Shown here piece by piece: positions 33,962-47,100 of a DNA stretch of 64,000 nt; within the stretch, counting starts at the first letter, position 1; every line of letters begins with the position of its first letter. The notes under the pieces were generated by a model. That model made no database searches, was not told the origin of the DNA, and worked only from the letters and a program-made list of their open reading frames with translations. A program made the translations under genes and the position numbers. This stretch comes from Diplosphaera chodatii (Eukaryota; Chlorophyta; Trebouxiophyceae; Prasiolales; Stichococcaceae), in contig JAALGY010000041.1 in the NCBI GenBank assembly GCA_032358165.1, forward strand, positions 62,001 through 126,000, written 5' to 3'.

Positions 33962-36900
33962 TCAGTAGTCCTCCCAGCCGACCGCCTCGAGCCGCGCTGC
34001 CTTCTCCTCCACCGTGCGCCGCATGCCGTCTTGGTAGTCCCGCATGCGGTCCACCAGCGCCGGGTCCCCGCCGCCCAGGATGCGCGCCGCCAGCAGCCCC
34101 GCGTTGGCGGCGTTGCCGATCGCCACCGTCGCCACCGGCACCCCCCGCGGCATCTGCAGGACAGCAGGCGGTCTAGCTCGAGGAACTGCAACAGTGCTGG
34201 AGTGCAGCACAATCTCAGGGTCTTCTGGCCATCTTCTTATGACACGCTTTGGACGGGTCAACGAACGCATGTCTGCATCCCTTGTGTGCCCATCCCACGG
34301 GCGCCATGCGCAGTCAGCAGGCTTCAGGTCTCATGTGCCGCAATTACACACACCTGCACGATGTACCGCAGGTGCTGTTGACAATCAGAAGCCCTGAACC
34401 CTACACGCACCTGCACGATGGACAGCAGCGCGTCCAGGCCGTCCAGGTGCGCGCCCTGGGGCGTGACGGGGACGCCGATCACGGGCAGCGGCGTCGCGGC
34501 CGCCACCATGCCCGGCAGGTGCGCCGCGCCCCCCGCCCCCGCGATGATGACCTGAAGGCGAGTGAACGAAGCTGAAGAGCGCACTTCACACTTGGTCCAA
34601 GCTGCGGTGAGCTCATGAGGGGCAAACGCGTCAGTATATTCGAGCAATGCCGGGAGGGTCTGCCGCTGGGTGGGTGGACTTTGGCGCTCGCATGTCGTGT
34701 ACTCAGGCAGGCGGCATCCCCATGCTGAGGCCTGACGTACCTTCAGGCCGCGCTCTGCCGCGGTCCGTGCGTAGGTCTCCAGCCGCTGCGGGGTGCGGTG
34801 CGCGCTGACGATGGTCACCTGCAGCAGCAGTTTTCACTCCACTGTTAGCCATATGGACCGCCCCAAAGCTACACACCTGATCATATGTTCTCCTGAGATG
34901 CTCACACGAGACATGCAGCGTACAGCGCCCGGTGCCAAATGCAGCGTCGGCCGTCCACTGCACAACGCTGAAGCTGTCACGCAAGCCCGGAGAGGCAGCG
35001 CCGTTGCTGCCCCCGCATCTGGGGCTGGCAGCAGGGGGACCCTCACCTCGCACGCGATGCCAAAGTCCCGCAGCGCCTCTGCAGCGGCGCGCATTGTCGG
35101 CAGATCCGAGTCGCTGCCCATGATGATGCCCACCTGCAGCGCTAGCCCAACCAATATGGAGCATAACGACTTCAATGACACTGTTGAGGGGTAGTTGTGT
35201 GACTGCAACTTTTTACTTGATGGTTATGACCTGATGAAAGTGTGCACCTGACACCTTGCCAATCATTGCAGCACATCGCATGTGGAATCAAGGAGGCTGT
35301 TGTGAGCTGCAATTGCGTCCTGATGTAAGGGCAGGGCAGGCGATGCAGGTCGCATATATCTGAGGGCAGAATAAATCTGATGTCTGCTGCAAAGCGAACC
35401 TGTGGCTGCGGCCCTGGGGCCGCTGCTGAAGCCGCTGCCGGCGCGGCCGCGGGCGCCACCGTGCCGCCGCTGCTGCTGCCGCTGCCGCTGCCGCTGTGCT
35501 CCAGGGCGTCTGCGGCGGCGGGATCGATGGCCCGCAGCCGCCGCCGCGCCTCTGCCCTGCTGTCTGCAGCACCGCAGACGCACATGTGGTGGGCAGTCAT
35601 TAAAGTTATAGGGTTTACCATTTGACTTCAGTTTTCAAGAACAATTTCTGTACGATTCTTTGTAGTATAATAATCGTATTCTGTGCACCACCAGCGGCAG
35701 CTGATCCGCATGCATCAGCTTGAGCGTGCACTTGCAGTGCCTACGGGTGGCAAGTGGTGCCCGCAACAGCAGCTGTGCAATCAGCTGCCCTGAACCGACC
35801 GCGCTCTATGCACTGGGTTGCCGGCACTGCCAGGGCAGTCAGTGGACTGCACCTGCTGTGATGGTGACGTGGCCCAGCTTGCGGCCCGGGGACACGCCGG
35901 CCTTGGCGTACCAGTGCAGAGAGGCGCCAGGCGTCTGCGTTTGGGAGTTTTGCAAAGTTTACCAGCCAAGGGTGTAGTATGATTGGGCCCTGCAGATCTG
36001 TGTCAGGGGCGCCGCGGATCATCAGCTGCTGATGTGCGCAGCAAGCGTGGGCCGCCTCTGATGAGCTGCCGCTGCTGGCCGCCGGTTTCAGGCTTCAAGA
36101 TGCGAGGCACGGTGCATGCTGCTGGGTAGGGGCCAGCATCCCAAGGTCTCCATTAGGAAATGCAGCACCAAACCTCCCCAAAAGTTTTGTAAATCTGGGC
36201 GCACCTGCAGCGCGGCCTGGATCTTGGCCTGCGTGGGCGCCGCGCCCCCGGCCTCGCCGAGCAGGTTCAGCATGATGGCTGCGCCCACCTGTCCATCCGG
36301 TAGAACCGCTTAGTCTCGCTGTGAGCATGCTGCACCTGCTCGGGCCAGAGGTGATCTGGGCGCGGCGTGCAAGGCGACCTGCAAGCTGCGGCTTGTTCAG
36401 GCATTGCTCTGCCTTGCCGCTGTGCCGCTCATCACCAGTCGCAGTCGCTGTTCCACCATACGGAGCGACGAGCCGATGGCTTGTGTGCAGCTGATGCATC
36501 CGTCGGTTACCTCGACACCCCCTACCCCACCTTCAGGTCGGTGGCGCCCAGCGGCCAGCTCAGCAGCTTCCCATTCCATGATACCCATCAAGATGTTGTT
36601 CCTTCTTTCAGGTAACCCACCTTCAGGTCGGTCGAGCCCAGCGGCCAGCCCAGCACCGCGCGCACGTGCTGCTCGTACTGGCTGGTGGCGCACCCCTCGA
36701 TGGTGTAGTGCCCTGCAGGCAGCAGCGACCAATGAGTGCAGCAGCCGGAGTGCGGTGCCCACTGCCCTACCCTGCAGTAGACGGTTGAGCCACACACCCA
36801 TCCCTTTGCGGGGTCACCGGCGCCACTTCAGCGTGACGTGTGCAGATGTGGCAGGTCAAGCAGCGGTGCTGCGGCATGAGGGAGCCAGCAAGGCGTGGAG

Positions 36901-39639
36901 TAGGAATTTGTATGGCATAAACACGCTCTTCGTGCCACACCCAACCCCGGCACCTGAGTTGTGGGGCCGCGGCGCCACTTCGTTGAGCAGCAGCCGCCCG
37001 TCCTGCAGCAGGAACAGCTCCACGCCAAACACGCCCGCCCCTGCAGCATGTAGCGATAGACTTTGTAAGTTTGTTTAGGTTTTAGGTCTTGTCCGGCCTG
37101 TGACACAAGCGCGTCAAAAGCCGAAAATTGGCTGCGGTCACAAGGCCCGGCAGCAGGGCGCGGCGGTTGTGGAGGATATGTGTAGCAATCTGCGGCTGCT
37201 GCCACCATCACCTCGCAGGCGCAGGGCCCCACATGTGCTCAACCAGGTGCCATCAACCACACAGCTGACTCCGTCAGCCGAAGAGCCACAGGCCCTGCAC
37301 TGCTGCACAGTGCAGCGGCACATCTTTCATTGACGCCAATTTGAATGACGCTGAGTGGCTACCTTACAGCATTATCAGCAACACACCTGCCAGCGCCTTG
37401 ACCGCCGCCTCTGCCATCAGCGCGACCTGCCGCCGCAGCTTCGCCGCCGCCGTGTCCGGCAGGCTCGCGGGCGCCTCGGTGACCCAGCAGATGCTGTCCC
37501 GGTGCACCGTCTCCACCACCGGAAAGGTGCGCGTCTCGCCGTCGGCGCCCCTCGCCACCATCACCGCCAGCTCCTGCGGTTAATCAATCGCTGCTGGTCG
37601 CTTTGATGTACGCAGAGTTCTGACGCAGAAGCCACTACAGATCAGCATCATGGCAGTGCAGGATCAGAACCTCCGGCCGCCAGGGTGTAGGTGCAAGAGT
37701 TGATAGCGCCTGCGCCTGCTGATGCGTGCCAGATAAAAAAACGCACAGAAGCGTTGCATTTCACAACACGTCATGTCTCAGTTGATAGTTCAGGCAGAAA
37801 GCTGCGACATCCACCTGTACATAGGGCGCCCAGCGCTCGGCGTACAGCCCCTGCTGGTAGCCGCCCAGTGCTTCCACTGCTGCCGCCGCATTCCGCTCCT
37901 CCTTCACCACCGCGTTCCCCTTCCCATCATATGCCAGCCTGCACCAGGTGGCTCAAGCGGCTGAGAGGTCACATATGTACAGCATAGCAAACCTGTCACG
38001 ACTGCCTTTCCGCTCAAGCAAGGCCTGCACAGCCGGAACATGACGAGATTTGATTTTGGGCCTTGCTGAACAGTGGGGCTTTACAGCTTCAGTGACACTG
38101 CACAGCTGTGAGCGTGCGGCAGGGCCTCACGTGCGCGACTTCAGCATGAAGGGGAAGCCGAACTCCGCGGCGGCAGCCGCCAGATCGCCCGCGTTCTCCA
38201 CCCCCCTGAAGTCCGCCACCGGCACCCCGGCCGCCGCGAAGAACTGCTTCTGCCGCAGCTTGTCCTGCAGTGACATGCCCCTGGCATCGGTGAGTGCTGA
38301 CCAACATCAGACATTCACCTCTACGGCTGGCTGCCCTGTGATTTGGCGTGCTGAGTGCATGTGTGAGGGCCATACAAGCTTCAGCCAACAGGTGGGCAGG
38401 CCTAGTCAGCATCAGTGCACTGCCACAGCAGTGGCATCACCCATCACCCTTAGAGGCTCAACATGGCATGCTGAGCCCAGATGATGACATCACTGAGCCA
38501 CTGCTGTGCAGCCAACACTGGCATTCTGCAATCACACAGCTTGAAAACAACATATAACCTGGATGATGGCGAGGGTGCCGCTGCTGGGGTGCACATCGCA
38601 GCCGCCCCGTGCCTCCAGCTCCGCTAGAATCCCCGCGTCCACGTGCTCGATCTCTGCCGTCAGCACGTCCACCTGGCGTTCAGGATAGCAGGCACTGGGG
38701 CACTCCCTGGTGCAAAGGCTATGAGCACGTCCACCTCGCACGCGAGGTGCAAAACCAGTAAGTGCAAGGCGCAGGCGCAGATGCAGACCAGCTCAGCAAT
38801 GAAAGGCACTTCGAAGAGGCAGGATGACACCTGCTTTGCAAACTCTGCTATCGCTGCCGGGTCCCGGAAGCTGCCCTCTGTCTGCGTTGCCACCGGCGAT
38901 GCGGGGCACCCCGGGGTGGGGTCCAGCACCCGGATGGGCACCCCCAGCTGCGCCTGCAGTAGTGTAAAGTGCGACTGTGACTACCACTCAACAGCAGACT
39001 TCGCTGTGTACTCCGCTGGGCTTGTGAGCTTGTAGCGCAGGAATGCTTCCCCGTCTGCTCACTGCTGTTGACTCTGTTGGTGCGTGCATGGCTGCGGGCG
39101 CTGGGTGTGCAGCTAGAACCCGGAAGCGTAATTCTCACCGCTGCAACCGCGAGCATCTTGCCCAGCTGCCCGCCGCCCAGGACGCCCAGCGTCGGCAGGT
39201 CCGCCGCCTCGCCGGTGTAGCAGTCAGACGCTGCGCCGCCGCCGCCGCCACTGCGCCATGCCGCTGCAGGCTGCCGCTGCATCTTCTGGGCACGCCTGCG
39301 GTGATAGCACGCACCACAATGCTGACATGTCGGTTCAGACGAAGGCACCAGGGTGTGTGACATGTGCCATACATTCTGAACCATCGCTGGGATGTGTTAA
39401 AATGCCACGCAAGGGCCTGCAGCCTTGCCACCTGCAGCTGCCGCAGGGTCAGCGGCCTCCAATGCACAACCTCACCGCTACAACTATCACGTCACGGACG
39501 CTGGGACTATAGAGTACCTGCTACGCATGCGATCGCCGCCTGCACACGGGGTGACGCATGCACTGCGAAGCGGCGTCCTGCTGCCGGCGGCCGCAATCTT
39601 TGGCTGGCCTCCGCGCAGCAGCAGGGAGGCTGCCACCAT
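33962..39639 (-). CDS. Plastid-type phosphoribosylaminoimidazole carboxylase (PurK-PurE fusion)
   Basis: Exons with consistent phases: 39639-39518, 39295-39139, 38955-38831, 38672-38559, 38264-38131, 37938-37815, 37573-37387, 37040-36954, 36712-36621, 36288-36206, 35934-35853, 35563-35400, 35133-35047, 34818-34741, 34551-34411, 34153-33962. It begins [20 protein letters not shown], a Ser/Ala/Arg leader like a plastid transit peptide. The PurK (ATP-grasp) half has [65 protein letters not shown] and [12 protein letters not shown] Gly/Ser/Ala linker leads to PurE with [40 protein letters not shown] and [16 protein letters not shown]. The enzyme converts AIR to CAIR in purine synthesis; the fused order matches plant and fungal ADE2-type proteins. 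All key motifs are present. Confidence 0.93.
36525..36656 (-). repeat. Duplicated exon end and donor site in PurK-PurE
   Basis: The 3' end of exon 36712-36621 with its donor (36612-36656) is repeated at 36525-36564 inside the following intron. The copy keeps GGGCxCxACCGACCTGAAG|GTGGG, so it could serve as an alternative donor. Confidence 0.75.
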
Positions 39640-40156
39640 CCGACCCACGCTAAGCGTTTTCAGTGCAGCATCGCTTCTTTGGCGGTGACTAGTATTGACA
39701 ATGAGTCGAGCGCGGTAGCAGTGCTCTTGGACTGCCAGCGGTGATCTGAGTGAGGTCTAGCAGACCCAATCGTGATGTGACAGCGCCCAAAACGCAGTGT
39801 GGGCGTCAAAACCAGCGTTCAAGTTGGCTGCTGCTTGCTCCCTATCAATGCATGTCCGTGATCGCTTTGCCATGCATGTGTTGAACAGTCAGAGGAAGCA
39901 GTTCGGCGGTGTTGCTGCTTTCTCTTCTTCCCTTGGTCAGGGTCGCTTGCCAGCCTGCTTGGGTGCTCATACCGCTTTCGCTCGCTAAAGCAAATCGGCC
40001 ATCCGCTAGCTGAAGCTGACAAACAGCGCAGAGCTCCGAACGTGCCGTAACGTCGTCTAGTTTGTCAAATTCAGCAGTGATCTAGAGCTGAAGCATCGTC
40101 ACTGCCTCCCATAGCGTGCAGATGCGCGACAATCGTCAGACGCATGACATGGTGAC
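39640..40156. promoter_or_regulatory. Divergent promoter region, PurK-PurE / MED10
   Basis: About 520 bp between the two start codons, which face away from each other. No coding frame or TATA box is evident. Both promoters should lie here. Confidence 0.45.
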
Positions 40157-41096
40157 ATGTCCGATCCCAGGCAGGGCCTGAAGGCTGCCATAAAGGACTC
40201 CTTGCTGAAGGCAAGCACCTTACATGACTGCACTGGGACACACTATCTAGTGCCTGCAAACATGAGGATGATCATGCCGTGTCGCACTGTATAGGATTAC
40301 CCGACAATTGCTCAAGCTCAAGGCACGACCAATGTAGAACACCAGCTCCAACCTGTCATGACGCAATGTCGCGCTCACAATGACGCTGGCAACGGCGTTC
40401 TGCAGGTCTATGAGCTTCAGGCGACGGTTGAGGACTTCAACGGCGACCAGCCGCTGCTGACCGGCCGTATCGACGCGCTGCTGGCATCGCTTCAGGAGCT
40501 GCACGGCCACCGGGACGGGGCCGCCTTCAATGTGCCAATCGACCTCGTCAGGTGCCATGGGGACACATTCACTCCCCATACCCTGGCTGCAGAAGAGCAT
40601 CACACAAGAGACGCCGCCGCATCCTCATCCAATTGGTTGCAAGGCGGCAGCAGCCATTAATTGTTGACTTGAGGACTATAACAGGTTTGTAGACGAGGGC
40701 GGCAACCCGGACGCGTTTTTCGGCAGCGCCACACGTGCAGCCCTGCGAGACAACCAAGCCGCCAAGGGCAAAGTCGACGCCCTCAAGTGCGCCGCGGCTC
40801 GCGTCGCGTGTTGACACTGCAGCTTGTGCAGTGTGCGCATCGTAGCGGGCGGTCACAGCTGCACTCAGCTAGCAAGAAGTGCGAACCTGCCATGCCATGA
40901 TTGCAGGAGCTTCCGGGAGGCGGTTCTGAAGGAGGCAGGTGAAGCCTTTCCAGAGGACGCTGCAGCCTACCACCGGCTTACTGCCGCCCCAAAGGGCGAG
41001 CCTGTGCAGCAGCAGCAGGAGCAGCAGCAGTCGGAACGTGCCACCGCCGCTGCAGCCGACCCCACGGCAGCTGCCGGGCCACCGGCCACAGGCTGA
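40157..41096 (+). CDS. MED10: Mediator complex subunit 10
   Basis: Four exons: 40157-40210, 40406-40551, 40685-40786, 40906-41096. The protein of about 163 residues runs MSDPRQGLKAAIKDSLLK, VYELQATVEDFNGDQ, IDALLASLQELHGHRD, NVPIDLVRFVDEGGNPDAFF, LRDNQAAKGKVDALKSFREA and EAFPEDAAAYHRL, then a Q/A-rich tail. The series L-x-x-L-Q, N-V-P-(I/L)-(D/E), (I/V)-D-E-G-x-N-P, N-x-x-x-K-G-K, F-(K/R)-x-x-(V/L)-L and F-P-(E/D)-D-x-x-x-Y is diagnostic for MED10, a middle-module Mediator subunit that bridges regulators and RNA polymerase II. The first intron uses a GC donor (AAG|GCAAGC); a GT donor would not give the conserved first helix. Confidence 0.93.
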
Positions 41097-41191
41097 CAGC
41101 TACAGGGCCAGCAGCACCACAGCAGCGGATGCAGTAGCTGGGGTGCTGCACTGCAGTCCTCTGGCACGTGTGCGCCTGAGCACCCGCAGCC

Positions 41192-44100
41192 ATGTTCTCG
41201 CGGTTCAAGGGCAAGCCAAAGCAGGCGCCGCCGCCGCCGCAGCAGCAGCCGCAGCCAGATGCATCGCCTTTCTCCTCCCCCTCCGCCACAGGTGCAATGA
41301 ACAGCTGCCTCAGCGGGTCTCTTGGCGGGTGCCACAGATGCCTCTTACTACTCCACTGAACCGGCTGCATGTGCGCAGTTGCACACTGGATAGCATACCG
41401 CCAGTTGAGGGTTGATGCCATACCGCAGGTGGGCAGCCAGGCCCAAGGCCGTCTGGGGACTCTCAGTATGGCCGCGGTGCAGGTCCCCCGCCGCCGCAGC
41501 CCGCCGACGGCCGAGATGGCGGCAGTGCTGCGATGGGTCTGCCAAGTGGAAGTCATGCCTTTCGCAGGCGGGGGGCTGTTGATGTTCATGCAGGCGCACT
41601 GGTCCAGTGATGCAACTGCTGAGAGAGCAGCTGCTGAGGAACCTTGCATCTTTAGATGGTCAGGTCATCGGAAGCAAGGCAAAGGCTGTGACTGCTGATC
41701 TCGTAACATTAGTAGACGAGCGTTGTGGCTCATCTCCCCATGTCTCGTTGTCAGCAGTGACAGCATCGCATGACACGTGCCTGGCTGTCGAATCCCATCA
41801 ATGCTGACGCTCCGCCATCCGGCTTCATACCCGATGCCCACTGGTACGGCTGCACCACTGGCTATCAACTGACGTTCAGCAACTGTGGCGCAGGCATCCG
41901 CTTCGACCTGGGGCCTGGGTCGCCGCCGGAGGTGGCGGCGGCGGCGCTGGCGGCGCTGCAGGGCCTCCCTCCCCACCGCTTTGCCGAGGCGCTGGCCGCC
42001 TCGTCGGCTGACGCAGGCAAGCCGCGGGCACATGCCCTGATGCTGTGCCCCGTCGCAGGGCGCTTCCAGCTGCAGCGGGCGCGCCTGAACATTGCACACC
42101 GGGCACTGTGACCGTCATGCCTCCCATGGCGCTTTCCGCAGGCCAACGAGGCGTCCAGCGCAGCGACAGCGCCGTGAGTGGGCGGGGCGGCGCTGCGGGG
42201 CCGCCCGCCCAGCCGCTGCCGCTCGCACGCAACTCGCTGCAGCCGCAGGTGTGGTTTCTGACCCCAAGGGCGGACCACACTCTGAGGCTGTGGCATCCAT
42301 GAGACTATCCCTCCCGAGTTGTGCACACATGCTTTTGCCAGCAGGGTGCTGCATGCTTTGATGCTGGACTTCAGAACCCACTCTCTACCAACCGAACACA
42401 GCATCTGTATGTTGAAATCATGCCGTGGCGCAGGCCTCGGCGCCGTCACTGGGGATGGCGGCCCCGCAGGCCAGCTTCAACGCGAGCGCCTCCGGCGCCG
42501 CCGCCAATCTGGCTGCCATGGACGCCGCCATTCGTGGCTCCGGCCCCAGCGTCTCAGGTGCTGCCTCACATGAGCGTCACCTACCATGTCATGTCGCAAA
42601 TCCGAAGGCATTTCTGTCAGCCAGGGAGAGGCTGCTGTATAGTCCTGCATGGTGAGCAATGCTTGAAGCACATGCATGCGTCTCCAGGGGCACAAGTCCT
42701 ACACATCAACCACTGATAGGACACGCTTGCCACCGTGTCCCTTGGCTGCACCAATTCTGCTGCAGAGCGCAGTGCAGTAATGTGACCAATGTGCGCTGCA
42801 GGTGCCAGGCCGGAGGCCAGCAAGCCGTCCGAGGCGCAGGGTTTAGAAGCTGAGCGCAGCTACAGCACCGTGGCCGGCATGACGTTCGATGGCTCGGGCA
42901 TCACCGCCAGCGCGGCCTCGGCGACGCTGAGGGCGCAGGCGCACTCGGAACAGTCCATCACCGCAGGTGATGCAGCAGCAAACACGGATGGCTGCGCCGT
43001 GTGTGGGGGGAAAATGCAACCTTGCAGTGTGCTGCAGCTGCTGGAGCAGCAATGTGACCATGGCGGTCACTGCAGACAACATTGTCGACTTCATCGTCGT
43101 GACTGCACCCAGGAACAGCTCGACTTGTGCTGGATGCCGTACTTTTGTTTGAAACCTCTGTTTGGCTGCATATCTTGGTGGTGTCTGGGACCCTCAAAAT
43201 ATGCTGCATCCGCTGTTGTTGCCCAGCAGCAGCTGTGGTTGTCCGCGAGATGGTAGGGAATTGCATCACTCAAGGTCCCGAAGCCTCCACTGGCACACAC
43301 CGCAGGCAGCCGTGTGGCGCTGCGGGTGCGGCTGAATGAGGCGCTGGCATCAGAGTCGCCGGCGGTGCGCGCGGCTGCCGTGGAGGCCCTGGGGCGGGCC
43401 ACCGCCTCGTCAGCGGTGCTGGCCGCCATCGCAGCCTCGTCCACGCCCACCAATGTGCGTAACCCCTGCTGCTGGTGTTGTCGTCACCGTTGCTGGCATC
43501 GGAATGCAGATGAACACATCCGCATTGCCTGCGATGGTTGTGGTGCCCACCCTCTGCCATGCAAGCATTGCAAATGTTGTCAGCTTCAGTTGCCTCACAT
43601 AGCTGCTGCGCAATGCTGCTTCATATATCTGCATTAATGCTCACGTGTGCAACATTCAAGACTCTCAGTTCCTGCCAGCAGCTCCCGCTTCATTTCGATT
43701 GTGCAGTGTGGGTTGATATTGTTTGCTGTGCACCTTCCCCGGCAGGTGGACCTGGCGGTGGGGTGGGCAGAGCGCCTGGGGGACTCGCTGCTGGACGGCA
43801 CCCCAGCGGTCGCCGCTGCAGGCGCCGCCGCCGTCGCCGGGCTGCTGACCGCCGCCGCGGGGCTGGCGCCCGACGGCACCGTCGCGCCGGGCGCCAAGGC
43901 AGTGCTGCCGCCCGAAGCCGCGGTATGCCTCTGCGGGGCGAATGACACTATGTTGTTGTGAGCTTGTCCGCTGCAGGCTTCGGTCTTCTGCTGCGTCCCT
44001 GCTGGACGGCCGTCGCTGGTCGGCTACGCTGCTGCTGCAGGCACATGGGTGTTGGGACAGCTCGATGCCGGGCAGAAGCTGTTGAATCGAACCGTCATTT

Positions 44101-47100
44101 GTCAATCACTGCCGCGCAGGCCGGCATGTCGGCGGAGCCCGGCGCCGGCAGCTGGGTCACCGGGCGCGCCGCCGCGAAGCTCGCCTGGCGCGCCACGGCC
44201 GGGCTGAGCTCCGTGCTGCGGCGGGCGCACAACCTGGGCCCCCTGGACCAGGTGCGGCCGCCCGCCTCCGTTTCGAATGCTGGAAAGGATTAGGGTTTAG
44301 CTGAGCTGTTTTTCACACTGGGGCGGGCGCACAACCTGGCCCCCCTGCACCCAGGTGCGGCCGCCTGCTGCTGGTTTTCAAGACTGCTCTGCAGCCCAGC
44401 GATGTTGTGTGAACACTGCCCGAATGGCCTGTGCAGATAGCAACACGCACAAGGATAGGACACCATGCGCTGGTGGTCAGGCCAATGCCCTGCCAGCAGC
44501 ATCCCACAGAAGACCTGCTCTTCGACAGCCCAACATGCGCAGCTTCCCTTTAAAGGTCTTTCAAAACCCTTCTTCTGATCGTGCTAGGTGCACGTCATCC
44601 GCATGCTGGTGGCGCTGCTGGAGTACGCCGCCGCCCGGGACTTCCACCTGCCGCCGCCGGCGCTGGACAACCCGCTGGCCAACAGGTCGCCGCTCCCCAA
44701 AGCGCAGACCGAGCTGCTGCCCAGCCTGGACCCCATTGCCGAGCTCAGCGCCCCCAACACGGTGATGCCTTTCGTCAACAATCATCATGTCATACTTTAG
44801 GCTGTTGAGGCTTTGCAAGGGTTACTGCCGTCAGCAGTTGAGCGCACTGCTGCGCCATGCACCCTCCATGCTCATCTTTCTTTGCTTTGGACGCAGGACT
44901 CAGATCTTCACTGTAGTCATGCAGCTGATACAGACTGCAATGTGGGCCTGTATACTATGCCGCAATGACAATTCGCCAGTCCCCGACCCCACAGACCCCT
45001 GTTCTCCTCAGCAGGCGGTGGCCAGCGGGGGCGAGCTGGCGGGGCCCTGGATGATCGAGGTGGCCGGGCTGTACGTCGCAGAGCTGCTGGAGTCGCCCGC
45101 GCCCGCGCTGCAGTTCGAGGCGGCGCGCGCGCTGCTGCGCCTGTCTTCGCTCGCCACCCGCGTTGCGCACTCAGGTGCCTGGCACACCTGCATCCCTCGC
45201 GCTTCCCTGTCGCAGCCGCACGTCGAAAGCACGCTGCTACACCCCCGCTGCTGCTGTGGCACCAGCTGTCTGGAGCGCTGGCGCCCCAGTTGTCTGGAGG
45301 ACTGGATCAAAACACACATGCCACAGTGCCTTGAAGCTGACACGACGATGCATGGTGCTTTAATAGAAGTCATACGAGTTGATCCAGCAGCATGTTGTGC
45401 TCTCAATGTACCGCTGGGTTTGACATGTTGCTGCATGCAGCTGTCGTACGATGTCTTGGCGCACTGCAGGGCATGTCGCGTCGCCGGTGGCGGCGGCCAG
45501 CCGCTGGGCGCCGACAGCAGTGACCACCATACTGGAGCTGTGGGACCGCCAGCCGGGCACCGGAGGTGCTTCCTGCTTCCCGGTCACCATGCTGCTACCT
45601 CAAGCCTGCCCAGCCGGAAAGATCAACGGTTTTGGCTGCCATAATCATAAGCAGCAGCGCCAAGTCCTGCGCCTAGTCCGTGCAAACCTCATCGTTGACG
45701 TACAATCACCTTGGAAATGGGGTCCAGCACGCTGCTGACCGGTTGTGGTTGTTGATGTCCACTACAGGGCGGGCGGAGATCGTGGCGGCGGTGGCGGGGC
45801 ACCTGGCGTCGCTGCCGGCCGGCACGCAGCCGCCGCTCGCGCGGCAGCTGGTGCCGCTCATCGCGAAGCTGCCCTTCGCCGCAGAGCGCGCCGCCGCCTT
45901 TGCCAAGGTGCCCTGCGGAACACACCATTGCTTGAGTTACAACAACCTGTTGTTGAGCGGTGCTGCACGGCTTTTGCCCCCATCGCTCCCCACTGCAGCC
46001 TGGACATTATTGCCAAAACCACAGTAGACCCCGGAACCCCACAATGGTTAACCCCGGCCGCAGGTGTGGGCGGCAATGCTGGCGCTGGACCTGCAGCAGC
46101 GGCGGGCGGTGCGCTCCGGGGCGCCCCTGCTGCCCGGCGCCGACCTGAAGGCCGTGCTGGCGGACCCTTTTGTGATGCACATCGCCGGCGCCACATGTGA
46201 GCCTGGACATGTGGTGACTTGTGTTTGGAACATGTAGGGTTTGAGTCGATGTGTTGGCCCTAAGCACGCTGGCAAGGCGCACCTGGCACCGCGGATCCTA
46301 TCATGCATTGCTGATGTCAAATTTACAGCTGTCACACAAGCCCGAACCCTCAACCAGGAGCTGCACGCATTGCTTGCATTGACGCCAGCCCTGTGCACCA
46401 ATGCAGCCTCGGCGGCTGACGCAGCGGCAAAGGCGACATACCCAGCCTTCCGGGACGAGATGGTCATGACGCTGCTGGCGGTGGCCGACTCGCACCCCTG
46501 GGGCGCCCGCAGCCAGGAGCTGCTGGCCGGGCCGGACCCCGCCAATGTTGCCATCCTCCCCAGGTCGGTACCAGCGCTCCATCCGCATGTCTACATCCGG
46601 GCAGGCCTCAGTTTCTGATGCACGCCTCAGTACAGTGCACATTGCCCAGGTGGCAGGCCTCCCAGCATGTTGCCATGCAGTTGCTAGGTTGGCATGCCCT
46701 GTGATGCATGGCAGGCGACAACAAGCTTCACCTTCACAGCTGAGGCCCTTTTGCCGCGATGAACACGTCAGGCCAACGCCGCAGTTGGCTCAAACCCTCA
46801 GGGGCGGCAACAGTCAAAACCCTACACTCCGCAGGCCGCCCTCTGCGGGCCCCAGCACGGCGGCGGACAAGGCGCGGGGCGCGGCGCAGCGGGATGCGGC
46901 CCGATTTGCCGCCGAGGCCGCCTACCGGCAGCGCACCGCCGAGACGCTGGACTGGCTGGGCTCCGCTCGCATTGCCCTGCAGGTATGGACACGAAGTCGG
47001 GAATACAAATAAGTCGTTTTGGGTCCTAAAGGTGGGAAACTCGCAGGGAAGACCAGGTGGTATCACCTTTGAGGCAGTTTGCACCACTCAGGGCAGGGGC

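Noticed and set aside
44787..45644. 285-residue open frame on the plus strand
   Set aside because: It is TPLATE exon plus unspliced intron; only 45013-45174 in this frame is coding.
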